This document shows, piece after piece, positions 1-7,565 of a stretch of 12,861 nucleotides of DNA. This DNA comes from Acanthamoeba lenticulata. Its lineage: Eukaryota; Discosea; Longamoebia; Acanthamoebidae. The stretch is taken from contig NAVB01004157.1 in the NCBI GenBank assembly GCA_002179805.1, forward strand, positions 1 through 12,861, in the 5' to 3' direction. The position numbers and the translations under genes are program-made. The notes below the pieces were generated by a model, which saw only the letters and a program-made list of their open reading frames with translations, ran no database searches and was not told the origin of the DNA. The stretch's first letter is position 1. Every line of letters begins with the position of its first letter.

Positions 1-219
1 GCGTTCGAGGACGCGAATCTTGGAGGGCTTGGCCTGCTTGCCGGTCTGGGGCAGCAGATCGTTCAGCTCCGTCAGCTTGCCGTTGAACTTTTGTTTTCGT
101 CTTCGCTCGGCGGCGTTGTGGAGCAGCTTCTCCTGTCCTTTCCTCTCAAACGGCCTGGCGACACCACCACCCGCCCCAGCACCAGAACCAGAACCAGCGC
201 GGTCAGCCACCATCATCAT
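1..219 (-). CDS. bHLH transcription factor, N-terminal part (runs off left edge)
   Basis: Reading leftwards from the ATG at 219-217, this 73-codon open frame has a Gly/Ala/Ser-rich leader (residues 8-21) and then a basic helix-loop-helix start. The basic region contains HNAAERRRK (residues 34-42), helix 1 contains KFNGKLTELNDLLP (44-57), the loop contains KPSKIRVLE (64-72), and helix 2 continues beyond the window. In bHLH proteins the His and Glu of the basic region (H34, E38 here) contact the CANNTG E-box and the domain dimerises; the protein would act in the nucleus. The position that is Arg in CACGTG-binding (class B) proteins is Lys42 here. An in-frame TAG at 234-232 lies just upstream, so the ATG at 219 is the first start if this exon stands alone. 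AG acceptors at 234-232 or 157-155 could instead join it to an upstream exon (see 859-1145). The bHLH call is secure; the gene start is not. Confidence 0.85.
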   Translation of the reverse strand, partial: MMMVADRAGSGSGAGAGGGVARPFERKGQEKLLHNAAERRRKQKFNGKLTELNDLLPQTGKQAKPSKIRVLER

Positions 220-858
220 CTCCTCCTCCTTCTATGGTCGTTGTCGTTGTTGTTGTTATGTTCACGTGGGAAAAAAGAAGCGCCCGACAACGACCGCGAA
301 AACGTGGTGACACATGATCACGTCTAGTCGTGTCTCTGCTGTCCTTCTCGCGCGGCGCTGTCACAGCACTTTTGTTGTGCGTGCATGCGAGTGGTGTCTT
401 GGGTGACCCGTGCGTGTGATGGGGAGTGCTCGAATTGGTCTCTGCCGAGACGAACAAAGAAGCGCTCAAGTACACCACCAGTTTTTACGATGGCCAGCAC
501 GTAAAAACGTGTGTGGTACACGGATAGATGATGGGGCACGCCCTGAAGAGGGAGTGCCTGGCCAACATACACCAGAAAAATTTGTCCTGGTTGGGTCATG
601 CCAAACCAAACAGACCAACAAACGTTCTGGCCAGTGCCCGACTACCGGGCAAATAATTGTGTAAAAAAATAAACTAAAATAAATCAAATGCCCGTTGCAT
701 GGAGTGACACATGTGACGCAAACGAGGGCCAAGGGGGTGATGACGGACGAAGAAGGGCCGGAGAGTAGAAGAAGGGGGGGGGGAACAAGGGGAGATGGAT
801 GGAACACAAACAGACATGGGGGTGGGGAGAACGAAGATCGATCTGAATAAGCACGCAC
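220..858 (-). other. Non-coding stretch upstream of bHLH exon (intron or promoter), with E-boxes
   Basis: No convincing coding sequence is seen on either strand. The stretch holds a palindromic CACGTG E-box at 263-268, CACATG at 311-316 and CACATGTG at 708-715. There is an AT-rich patch at 660-690 with AATAAA on the plus strand, and a run of ten G at 774-783 followed by more G runs to about 830. On the minus strand this last part is a pyrimidine-rich tract. It is either one long intron or the promoter of the bHLH gene. Confidence 0.45.
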
Positions 859-1145
859 TTTTTCCGTTCTGGTGGAGACGACTCCGCAGGGTCGCTCTTC
901 TTGTGCCGCTTGGTGCCGGCCGACGACGAGGGTGTGGTTGAGGAAGAGGAAGAAGACGTTGAGTGGTGTGGTGGAGCAGAGGTGGTGGCAGACGTTGACG
1001 TGGAAGTAGGAGAGGACATGGTGCCGTTGGTCATGTTGCCGGCGGTACTAGTGTTTGTATGTGCCAATGGCGTGGCGGTTGCAACACTCGAAGTGGAAGT
1101 GGAGGCGGAAGAGGCGTCGTGATAGTGGACGAAGTGAAGACTCAT
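859..1145 (-). CDS. Ser/Thr-rich low-complexity ORF, possible first exon of the bHLH gene
   Basis: A minus-strand frame opens at ATG 1145-1143 and encodes about 95 residues dominated by Ser and Thr, ending in a basic stretch (TKRHKKSDPAESSPPERKK) that resembles a nuclear-localisation tail. After that the frame becomes Cys/Pro/Phe-rich and looks non-coding, although it stays open to 684. Two donors sit at the change: GTGCGT from 858 (phase 2), which would pair in frame with the acceptor before 154, and GTGCTT from 854 (phase 0), which would pair with the TAG acceptor before 231. Either joins the basic tail to the bHLH exon across 704 or 623 bp, far longer than other introns here. It could also be a separate short gene or untranslated sequence. 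No known domain is recognised. Confidence 0.38.
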
Positions 1146-1829
1146 GCGCGTTGCCTGACCCAGGTGGGGACGTATCGGTGAACCCAGGCACTCGCGCGCT
1201 CAAGCACGCCGAAAGGGAGTGCTGGTGGTGAGGGTGGGGTCTCCAGGTGGTGGTGTGCTGCGGCGCAGGGTGATGATGCGCGACAGGTGGGGCCGCCCCT
1301 GGTGCGTGGAGAACGAGTGAAAGAGACAAGTTCACACGGGTTTCTGGTTGTTGTTTGGGCGTTCGCTTCTTACGGTGTACCCGGCCACGCGGCCTCGTGG
1401 CTGCGGCGTGACTAGGAAGGTTGTAGGGCAGCTGTCGAGCAACATTTCCGCACGTACGCGTTCACTTTACCTAATGCCAGGTAGCAAATTTTAAACCACT
1501 TGCCTTAGATGGTCAACAAACCGGCTACCAGATCTGAAAGCTCCGCCTGGTTACGTCAATCGCCTGGTAGCCGCCTTAGCAACCTCGATTGGCAGCCTCT
1601 CATTGGAAGACCTCTGGCCGAAATTTGACGTCGGCGATCGTCAAACCTAAGAGGAGACCAGCACGCCTGTTGACGTGGCCTTACGGCCCGCGTTAAGCCG
1701 GCTACCATCAACCGTGGCGCTGCTGCAGCTGATTGGCATTTAAGCATCGTTATTTATGAAATTCGATCTGAAAGGAAATAAGAGAGAAAAACGATATTCC
1801 TTCTTTTCTTGCACAGATCCAAGATCAAG
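1146..1829. promoter_or_regulatory. Divergent intergenic region with repeated CGGCTACCA, CRE-like and CCAAT elements
   Basis: This stretch separates the minus-strand Ser/Thr ORF from the plus-strand methyltransferase gene and has no credible ORF. The motif CCGGCTACCA occurs at 1521-1530 and 1698-1707, and its reverse form CTGGTAGCCG at 1564-1573. CGCCTGGT is directly repeated at 1544-1551 and 1561-1568. CRE-like TGACGT cores lie at 1626-1632 (TGACGTC), 1671-1678 (TGACGTGG) and, on the minus strand, within 1551-1560 (TTACGTCAAT). Inverted CCAAT boxes (ATTGG) are at 1588, 1602 and 1732. A TATTTATG at 1751-1758 could serve as a TATA-like element for the methyltransferase gene. Functions are inferred from motif resemblance only. 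Confidence 0.5.
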
Positions 1830-3323
1830 ATGCAGAGCCGAGGTACAAATTTTGTCCTCTATTGGGTACAATTTGGAGTGTCACATCATTGATTTGAGTT
1901 CCTTGACTCTTGTTTGCAGCTGGACTTCCGACAGATGACCCTAATTTCGGACAATGGGACGCCATTTTCGGACGGAAGAAGAGCAAGAGACGCACCGTTG
2001 GCTTCGGAACGTTGGACAAGAAGAGGAAGGCCTGGTCCGAGCTCGAAATATATCCTCACCCAAACCCTCCCTCCCATAATTTCGTAAATGTGTGATGATT
2101 TTGTGTCGCTCCTTGACTATTTTCACCTACCTGCGCGAGCTCTCCATCGTCGAAGCCGGTGCGTTTCTCCTCTTGTTTGGCCTCGAAGCACCTCGTTGAC
2201 TGTTTAATTCAACAATAGGCGTCGGCTGTGCCGTGTGGGATGCGGCGATCATCCAGGCCAGGTCTTCGCCGCTTTGTGATGTGCTATGTCTGTTTGTTTA
2301 TGCACACGTGGAGAGCTCACCTCGCCACATGGGGTGGGTGCACCAGGTGGATTCTTGAGAACCATGACGTCTTTGCTGGCAAGCAGGTGCTTGGTACGGC
2401 CGCCAAAACGTTTCCCTTCATCCCTCCTTTTCCCCACCTGCCAACTCAACCTCCGTATGACACACAATTCGCCTGCGTGCAGAGCTGGGCAGCGGCGTGG
2501 GCCTGCCGGGCCTGACCTCCGCCTACTTTGCGGCCAACGTCGTGCTCACGGACCACATCCCCGAGGTGAGCTCGTCGTCTTGTTTTGTTCTCTCCTGGGA
2601 CCTGCCAGGCAAAAGACTTGCCCTATTCTTTCGGGGGCAGCTGACTAAACGCGAGCCGCGTGGTGTGGCGACGCTTGCACATGCAGCTTGTGGACAATCT
2701 CAAGTACAACATCAGTATCAACAGCAACGTGGAGATGGACGGCGGGCGGTTGAACGCCACAAAGGACATTTCGACGTGCACCACTGCCGTCTACTTGAAT
2801 TGGCACGAGATCGACGTCCCCGGCTTTGATCAGGTCGGTCTCTCTCCGTCATCTCCCCCACCATCGTCCATTAAGATGAGCATACTCACGAGTTCTCTCT
2901 TGTTTGGGTGGTCGCGCATACAGCCAGAGTTGGAGATGGCTGACATCATTCTGGGCTCTGAACTGACGTATATGGAGAAGAACGTGGACCCGCTCATTCG
3001 CGTGGTGAAGAAATACCTCAAGCCCGACGGCGTCTTCTACCACGTCTTGTCTGACGATCGCACTGTACGTTGTCGCCGCTAGATCTTCAACATATACTTG
3101 CCATTTATTTTTACACGACGTCATCCTGTTGATGCGCGCTCAACGCGATGGGCAGGGCGTGTCCTCCTTCCTGCGAAAAATGGAGGAGGACGGGTGGGAG
3201 TGCCACGTGATGCCGGTCCCGCAGCGCATCCTCGACATGGGCCAGTTCACGGGCCAGAGGTGGGAGACCTACCGACTCCTCACCTTCAAGCGGCCTGGCT
3301 CCACCTACCTCGTCGCCCAATGA
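1830..3323 (+). CDS. METTL21/VCPKMT-like protein-lysine methyltransferase (Methyltransf_16 family), 9 exons
   Basis: Predicted exons are 1830-1842, 1920-2049, 2127-2158, 2219-2261, 2347-2393, 2483-2565, 2687-2833, 2924-3064 and 3156-3323. They sum to 804 nt, or 267 residues plus TGA. The protein is a class I S-adenosylmethionine-dependent methyltransferase of the family that methylates lysines of single non-histone proteins such as VCP, HSP70 or EF1A. Visible features: a basic, NLS-like N-terminus (RKKSKRR at 23-29, KKRK at 38-41); GVGCAVWDAA (59-68), typical just before the fold; motif I LELGSGVGLPG (88-98), which binds SAM; LTDH (110-113); Trp155; and the E-x-x-Y motif ELTY (178-181) characteristic of this group. 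The C-terminal half reads as the usual KYLKPDGVFYHV strand-and-helix end. The length fits the family. All junctions are GT-AG except intron 2, which is AT-AC. The substrate cannot be told from sequence. The 13-nt coding part of exon 1 is the least certain piece. Confidence 0.85.
2050..2126 (+). other. Probable U12-type (minor spliceosome) AT-AC intron
   Basis: The 77-nt intron begins ATATCCTC (2050-2057), which matches the U12 donor ATATCCTT at seven of eight bases. It contains TCCTTGAC (2110-2117), a full match to the U12 branch-site core UCCUURAY, and ends TTTTCAC at 2126, ten bases after the putative branch A (2116). Removing it joins GAA AT to C TAC, giving SELEIYLRELSIVEAG, which runs smoothly into the methyltransferase fold. 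The only AG before exon 3 (2138-2139) would give a less family-like junction. Confidence 0.78.
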
Positions 3324-3877
3324 TGTCCACCTGGACTTACGCAAGTCAAGGCATCACTGCGTGCCATATAGCCAGGCAAGCAGGTCATTGAGCTCGAGCT
3401 AAGGACTCAAGTGGAGAAGCGCCCTTTCCTTTCCGTAACCTTTTGGGCATCTGTCTGCTTGGACTCAGGAACAAGGACCAGAAGCGGAACAGTCTGTCAG
3501 ACCCATCTGGTGTTCAGAGTCTTCTCCGTAGTAGGGGCAGAAAGGGCAAAAGGGATGATGAGAACAGGTGGTCAGAAATGTGTTGGTTATCAAAGGTGGG
3601 GCAGATAATTGTCTACCACCTCAAGAGGACCTGAGCAACGCTGTAGAACGTGTGGCCCTTCTTGTGGACTCTTTTTTACCGAGCACGGTCTCTGGCGCCT
3701 CCCACAAGTGTGGTGGAAAAGAAAATCATCTTCAAAAAATAAAAAATACAAAACAAAATTGTCCTCAGCGGGTTTCGTCGAACACTTGGGCCGCCTCTAG
3801 CTGCTGTCGCTCACGTTCTGCTCGGTGGGTAAAGGAAACGCAAGTAAGTTGATGACCGCACAGCATCGTCCAAGCGC
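3324..3877. other. Gene-free spacer between convergent genes
   Basis: No convincing exon is seen on either strand. The plus-strand AATAAA at 3738-3743, in an A-rich patch (3715-3760), is a possible polyadenylation signal for the methyltransferase gene, about 415 bases after its stop. A T6 run lies in 3670-3677. No polyadenylation signal for the minus-strand homeobox gene is obvious here. No tRNA-like A or B boxes were found by eye. Confidence 0.5.
3738..3743 (+). terminator. Candidate polyadenylation signal AATAAA
   Basis: AATAAA sits in an A-rich stretch downstream of the methyltransferase stop codon. The sequence and orientation are right, but the implied 3' UTR of over 400 bases is long for a compact genome, so this is weak. 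Confidence 0.25.
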
Positions 3878-6682
3878 CTAAATGACGTGATGAAATGAAG
3901 GCAGCAAACGCACCAGGCTGCTGGCGGTCTGTTTCCACCGGGTGCTGACCTTGGCCGGCATCATGGGCTGCAGCTGCGCAAAGCAGTCTCGCCACAGGCC
4001 GTGAATCTCGACGCCCACCGCCTGGCGCGCAGCATGCGCCTTGGCCGACTCCACCTCAGCCGCTGTGCAGCCCAGGAGCGATGTGTCAGCCTCCAAAACG
4101 AAAAAGAAAGAGAAAGAAAGACACGTACGCCACTCGCGCGCCAGCGTCTCCGCAAAGGCCGTCAGGAGGTCGAGACAGGCCTCGCCGCTCTTGTCCGTGT
4201 TGGTTCCGGCCAAGTGCGAGTTGAGCCGCTCGCGCAGCAGTTGCACCTCCTTGATGAGCTCGTGCCCGATGTCCTCAAACTCGTCCTCCCAGTGCTCGTC
4301 CGTCTCGTCTTCCTCATCTCGGCGGTCGACGACCTTCTTGGCCCGCTTGCACAGGTTCTTTACCCGAAACCGGAGCTCATCGAGCGACGACGCGGCGACG
4401 GCGCCCTCGCCGGCCCCCAAGGCCTTGGCCTCCTTGGCCTTGCCCTCATCGTCCTCGAGGGCGGCCCCGATGCCATTCGTCTCACCCACGCCGGCGGGCC
4501 GCTGGACCGAGCCGCTGGCCTCTTCCTCTTCATCGTCGCCGCCCTGTTCATCATCCTCGTCACCCTCGTCACCGGCGAGCTCGTCCCCGTCATGGTCGTC
4601 CTCCTCACCACCGGCCGCGTCGTCGTGGGCCTCCTCGGGCGGCTTCACCTCGGCCTGCGCCTGCGCCTCCGATGACGACGACGACGTCTGACCGACGTTG
4701 TTGTTATTGCTGCTGCCGCTGTCTTGGCCCTCGCCCGTGGTGGCGCCCTGACCGGCCGCCGCCTCGTCCTTGGGCTGCTGCTGTTGGTGATGCTGGTGCT
4801 GTTGTTGCTGGGCCGCGAGCTCCGATTCTCGCTGGCGCTGCATCATCATCATTTGCTGTTGCTGTTGCTGCTGCTGTTGGAGCTGCTGCGGGTGCACATG
4901 GGCATGCGGGTGCTGGTGCGGGTAACCACCAGGCTGCTGCTGATGCTGCTGCTGCTGCTGCTGCTGCTGCGGGTGCTGCTGCTGCTGGTGAGGATGCAGG
5001 TGCTGCATGTGGGGCGGGTAGAAGCCGTGCGCGGCGTAGTACTGCGGGGCCAGCTGGCCCTGCAGGTGCGTGTGCAGGTGCGGCGGTATGGCGGCCTGGC
5101 CGCCGACGCCGTGGAGCTGCGCCTGCTGTTGCTGGTGCAGCGCGAGCTGCTGGTGCGGGTGGACGAGCTGGTGGTGCATGTGCGCGTGCGGGTGGGCGGG
5201 ATGGCCTTGCACGTGTCCGTGCGGCTGGGGCGACTGCTGCGTGCCTGCCGCCAGCTGCCCGTGCGCCACATGAGCGTAGTGCGCGCCGGGCGCTCCTGCG
5301 AACTGCGGCGCAGCCGTGACCTCGTCGCCGTTCTCGTCGACCTTTCGTCGCTTGGGGGAGCCCTTGTCGCCCTCGATGCCTCCAGGTACGAGGCCATGCG
5401 CTGCCACCGCCGCAACGCCGCCGACAGCCTAGGCCACGCCCGAAAGAAAGCCTGTTTAGCCAATGGCGAGAGAAGCAAATTGGAGGGGGGGGGAGTACCT
5501 GAGTTGTCCCCTGGAAGCTAAAGTTGGGATTCCGCTTGCGCTGCATGTTCTTGACCTTGGCTCCTGTGGGGCATAAAGTGCATATCAACAACCGTCCAGG
5601 AGGGGAGAAGAGGAGCGAAAGCGAAGAAAGAGCGAAAGCGGGGAAAGAATGAAAGCGAAGAAAGTGCGAAACTGAAGAACGAAGCGGGGGAGGGATTTAC
5701 GTTTGTTTTGGAACCAGATCTGAACCTGTCGCGGGGTGAGGCCAATAAGGGCGCTAATTCGGTAACGCGTTTCCTTGTTCGGCAGCGGTGAGATGGCGAA
5801 CTCCTTCTCGAGGATGGCCAGCTGCTCGGGCGACTTCATCTGCCGCTTGCGCTTGCCCCCCTTCTTACCGCCATCGTCGTCGTCATCATCATCGTCGTCA
5901 TCGCCTCCGCTTCCCTCCGAGGCCGCCGCCGCAGCCGCCGCGGCCTGAGCTTGCTGCTGGGCCGCGTACTGGGCCTGTTGCTGCTGGTGGTGGTGTTGCT
6001 GTGCCGTGCCTTGTGCCTGCTGCTGCTGCTGCTGCTGCGCCTGCTGTGGGTTGTACTGAAGGTGAAGCGCGTGTTGCTGCTGGTGGTGCTGGTGGGCCCC
6101 GTGCGGGTGGGCCTGCGGCTGCGGCGGCTGGTGCCGGGCCTGATGGTGCTGCGCCCCCGCGGGCCAGCCCTGCATCTGCTGCGCGTGGACAGCCCCGGGG
6201 TCACCGCCCGCGGCCGCATACTGCGGGTGGAGGTGCTGGTGCTGGTGCTCGCCGGCGGCCTGCTGCGCGTGAAGGTGGTGGTGGGCGTGGTGCGGGTGGC
6301 CGCCGTACGGCTGGCCGGCGGCCTGCTGCTGCTGCGGCGCCGGCTGGCCGTGGTGATGGTGGTGGGCGTGCTGCGGGTAGGCCATGTGCTGTTGGAACTG
6401 CAGGGCGGCCATGTGGTCCATCGGCGCACCGTGGTGGTGGTGATGGTGCGCGTGCTGCGGGTGAACGTGCCCCGGTTGCTGCTGCTGTGGGGGCTGGTGC
6501 ATATGATGGGCCATCGATGAAGTCGACGCGGACCCGGACGATGCGGGGCTCGCGGAGCTGCCGGAGTGGGCGGCGGGGGAGCTCGTGGGACTGCTCATTT
6601 GATCGACGCCGGCGTTAAGGTCGAGCCCTGCGCTGGGATTGGCGTCGTGTTGATGCAACTCAGACACATCGATGTCATCCAT
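3878..6682 (-). CDS. Gln/His-rich homeodomain transcription factor, 4 exons
   Basis: Exons in transcription order are 6682-5701, 5563-5499, 5428-4129 and 4062-3878. They total 2532 nt, or 843 residues plus stop. The ATG at 6682-6680 is the first after an in-frame TAA (6727-6725). Order of regions: a Ser-rich start; a long Gln/His-rich tract; ten Asp and a basic run just before a 60-residue homeodomain (about 276-335). The homeodomain has R5, L16, F20, W48, F49, Q50, N51 and R53, with recognition helix PRQVQIWFQNKRAK, so it should bind TAAT-type sites in the nucleus. It lacks the three-residue TALE insertion, and position 8 is Lys rather than the usual aromatic. After it come an SV40-like NLS (PKRRKV, about 374-379), a second Gln/His tract with an 8-Gln run, an acidic stretch (about 613-654), and a helical region from about residue 696 to the end with charged heptad-like repeats that I do not recognise. 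Introns are GT-AG, of 137, 70 and 66 nt. The third depends on choosing the CAG at 4065-4063 as acceptor, with a CTGAC branch site upstream. Confidence 0.88.
4748..5290 (-). repeat. CAG/CAC-rich coding low-complexity tract (poly-Gln/His) in exon 3
   Basis: On the minus strand this is a mixture of CAG, CAA and CAC codons giving Gln and His runs, with Pro, Tyr and Gly between. The longest pure trinucleotide run is eight CTG (plus strand) at 4946-4969, encoding eight Gln. Other Gln runs (4855-4885) use mixed CAA and CAG codons. Pure CAG stretches are prone to length change. Confidence 0.8.
5617..5684. repeat. Imperfect 34-bp tandem repeat, purine-rich, inside homeobox intron 1
   Basis: GAAAGCGAAGAAAG occurs at 5617-5630 and again at 5651-5664, and the bases that follow each copy are partly alike, suggesting two copies of a 34-bp unit. 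On the transcribed strand it is a CT-rich tract within the 137-nt intron that splits the homeodomain. Confidence 0.6.
5930..6515 (-). repeat. Second Gln/His-rich coding tract, in exon 1 before the homeodomain
   Basis: Minus-strand CAG, CAC and CAT codons give alternating Gln and His runs (up to six or seven His, and Gln runs interrupted by Ala) across roughly 195 residues N-terminal to the homeodomain. The region ends next to a poly-Ala stretch and a ten-Asp run (about 5870-5945). This is low complexity encoded by trinucleotide repeats, not a mobile repeat. Confidence 0.75.
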
Positions 6683-6931
6683 TTGATTTGTAGGGGTGTA
6701 GATGGATGCCGGAAACTCTGTTTTTTACGTGTCGTTTTGCTAACTGACGCGCTTGTTGAGAAGTCGAAGAAGCGCAAAAGTGCGATTTAGCTCCGAAGGA
6801 CCTGAACGGTTCCGAAGAAGACATCTTAGCAGCAAGGTCGGGCCAAGAGAACCAAACGTAAACGAACGAAGGGACGTGGGTCGTATTGCGAACCCAAGAA
6901 AGCAAACAACCCCTCCACGTTATTATGATAT

Positions 6932-6948
6932 AATTAAATAATTTAATT
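6932..6948. promoter_or_regulatory. TAAT-rich palindrome upstream of homeobox gene
   Basis: Eight-base arms AATTAAAT and ATTTAATT are perfect inverted repeats around a single A. They contain TAAT cores in both orientations, the core bound by homeodomains with Q50 and N51. It lies about 250 bases upstream of the homeobox ATG, within the predicted leader. A binding role is inference. Confidence 0.4.
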
Positions 6949-7104
6949 GATATTGAGCTGCTACATAATGACGATGCCGTACCGTGAAGTGGGTCGTGTA
7001 CGACGAAATGAAACGAAGACAAAATGAAAGGGGGGGGAGGCAAACGTCCGGCAACACGGCGTGCTTCTGTGCGAGACTCCGATTGGATGTGAGATGCGAA
7101 ATTT

Positions 7105-7113
7105 CTTTATATA
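7105..7113 (-). promoter_or_regulatory. TATA box for the homeobox gene
   Basis: The minus strand reads TATATAAAG, a full match to the eukaryotic TATA consensus. The symmetric CCAATTGG lies just upstream (7122-7129). Orientation and order fit transcription towards the homeobox ATG at 6682. Confidence 0.55.
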
Positions 7114-7565
7114 GGAAAACTCCAATTGGTGCTTAACAGAAACTTCTTTTCTCTCCTCGTTTTTCCTGCTTCTGTGGTCGAACGCAAGGCCGACTGTGGT
7201 GTAGCACTTTACCTTGGGCGTACCCTTTTTGTGTCGGTTTGATGTTGAGCCAAGTGCCGTTGTGCAACACATGTGGCTCGGCGCTGCCATTCTCTGCACG
7301 CGCAAGCTCTTCCTCGAATTCTGTCTTGTTGCCGCTTCTGTCCAATTGGGCAGTGGCCACGTAACGATATATGAAGCTAACCACCCGGTGCCCCAGAAAC
7401 AGTGACTGCCTGGACTTTGTGATTTTTAAAAGAAACGAAAACTTGGTCAGCTCACAGGGCGTCACAGAGACAGCGGGAGAGTAAGATCTTGTTGTTGTAA
7501 GCAAAGTTTGAAGTGAAGAGGGAAGAGGGGAGTTGGCCAAGTCTTGAAGATCTACCGCAGCCCAC

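Larger units (their letters stand above)
6683..7565. promoter_or_regulatory. Divergent promoter region of homeobox and kinase genes
   Basis: No gene is supported here. A minus-strand TATATAAAG (7105-7113) is a good TATA box for leftward transcription of the homeobox gene, which would leave a leader of roughly 390 bases. CCAATTGG palindromes are at 7122-7129 and 7342-7349. An AT-rich block at 6920-6955 holds several TAAT cores and the palindrome AATTAAAT-A-ATTTAATT (6932-6948). A run of G (about 7029-7036) lies between. No equally clear TATA box is seen for the rightward kinase gene. Confidence 0.5.

Noticed and set aside
410..858. Overlapping ORFs on both strands (84 and 130 codons)
   Set aside because: Composition looks random, no motifs, and the region fits an intron or promoter.
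2084..2139. GT-AG intron (GTAAAT donor, GAG acceptor) as the alternative to the AT-AC intron
   Set aside because: It would leave a 19-nt exon and insert PHPNPPSHNF in place of the smooth EIYLRELS join; the U12 signals are all present.
3411..3852. Several plus-strand ORFs of 60-95 codons in the spacer
   Set aside because: No motifs, no sensible start or splice structure; consistent with 3' flanking sequence.
3878..5407. A stand-alone 509-codon gene starting at GTG
   Set aside because: The frame extends upstream to a TAG acceptor at 5429 and joins the homeodomain exons in phase; it also contains an intron (4063-4128).
4001..5521. Plus-strand ORFs of 224 and 265 codons, rich in Leu and Val, resembling membrane segments
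   Set aside because: They are antisense to the homeobox exon; CAG and CAC codons read backwards give Leu and Val. No start context or family motif.
4704..5591. Minus-strand 295-codon Ala/Arg/Pro-rich ORF
   Set aside because: Only its first part (the AKVKNMQRKR exon, 5499-5563) is real; the rest is the wrong frame of the Gln/His exon.
5951..6520. Plus-strand 189-codon poly-Leu ORF
   Set aside because: Antisense shadow of the first Gln/His tract.
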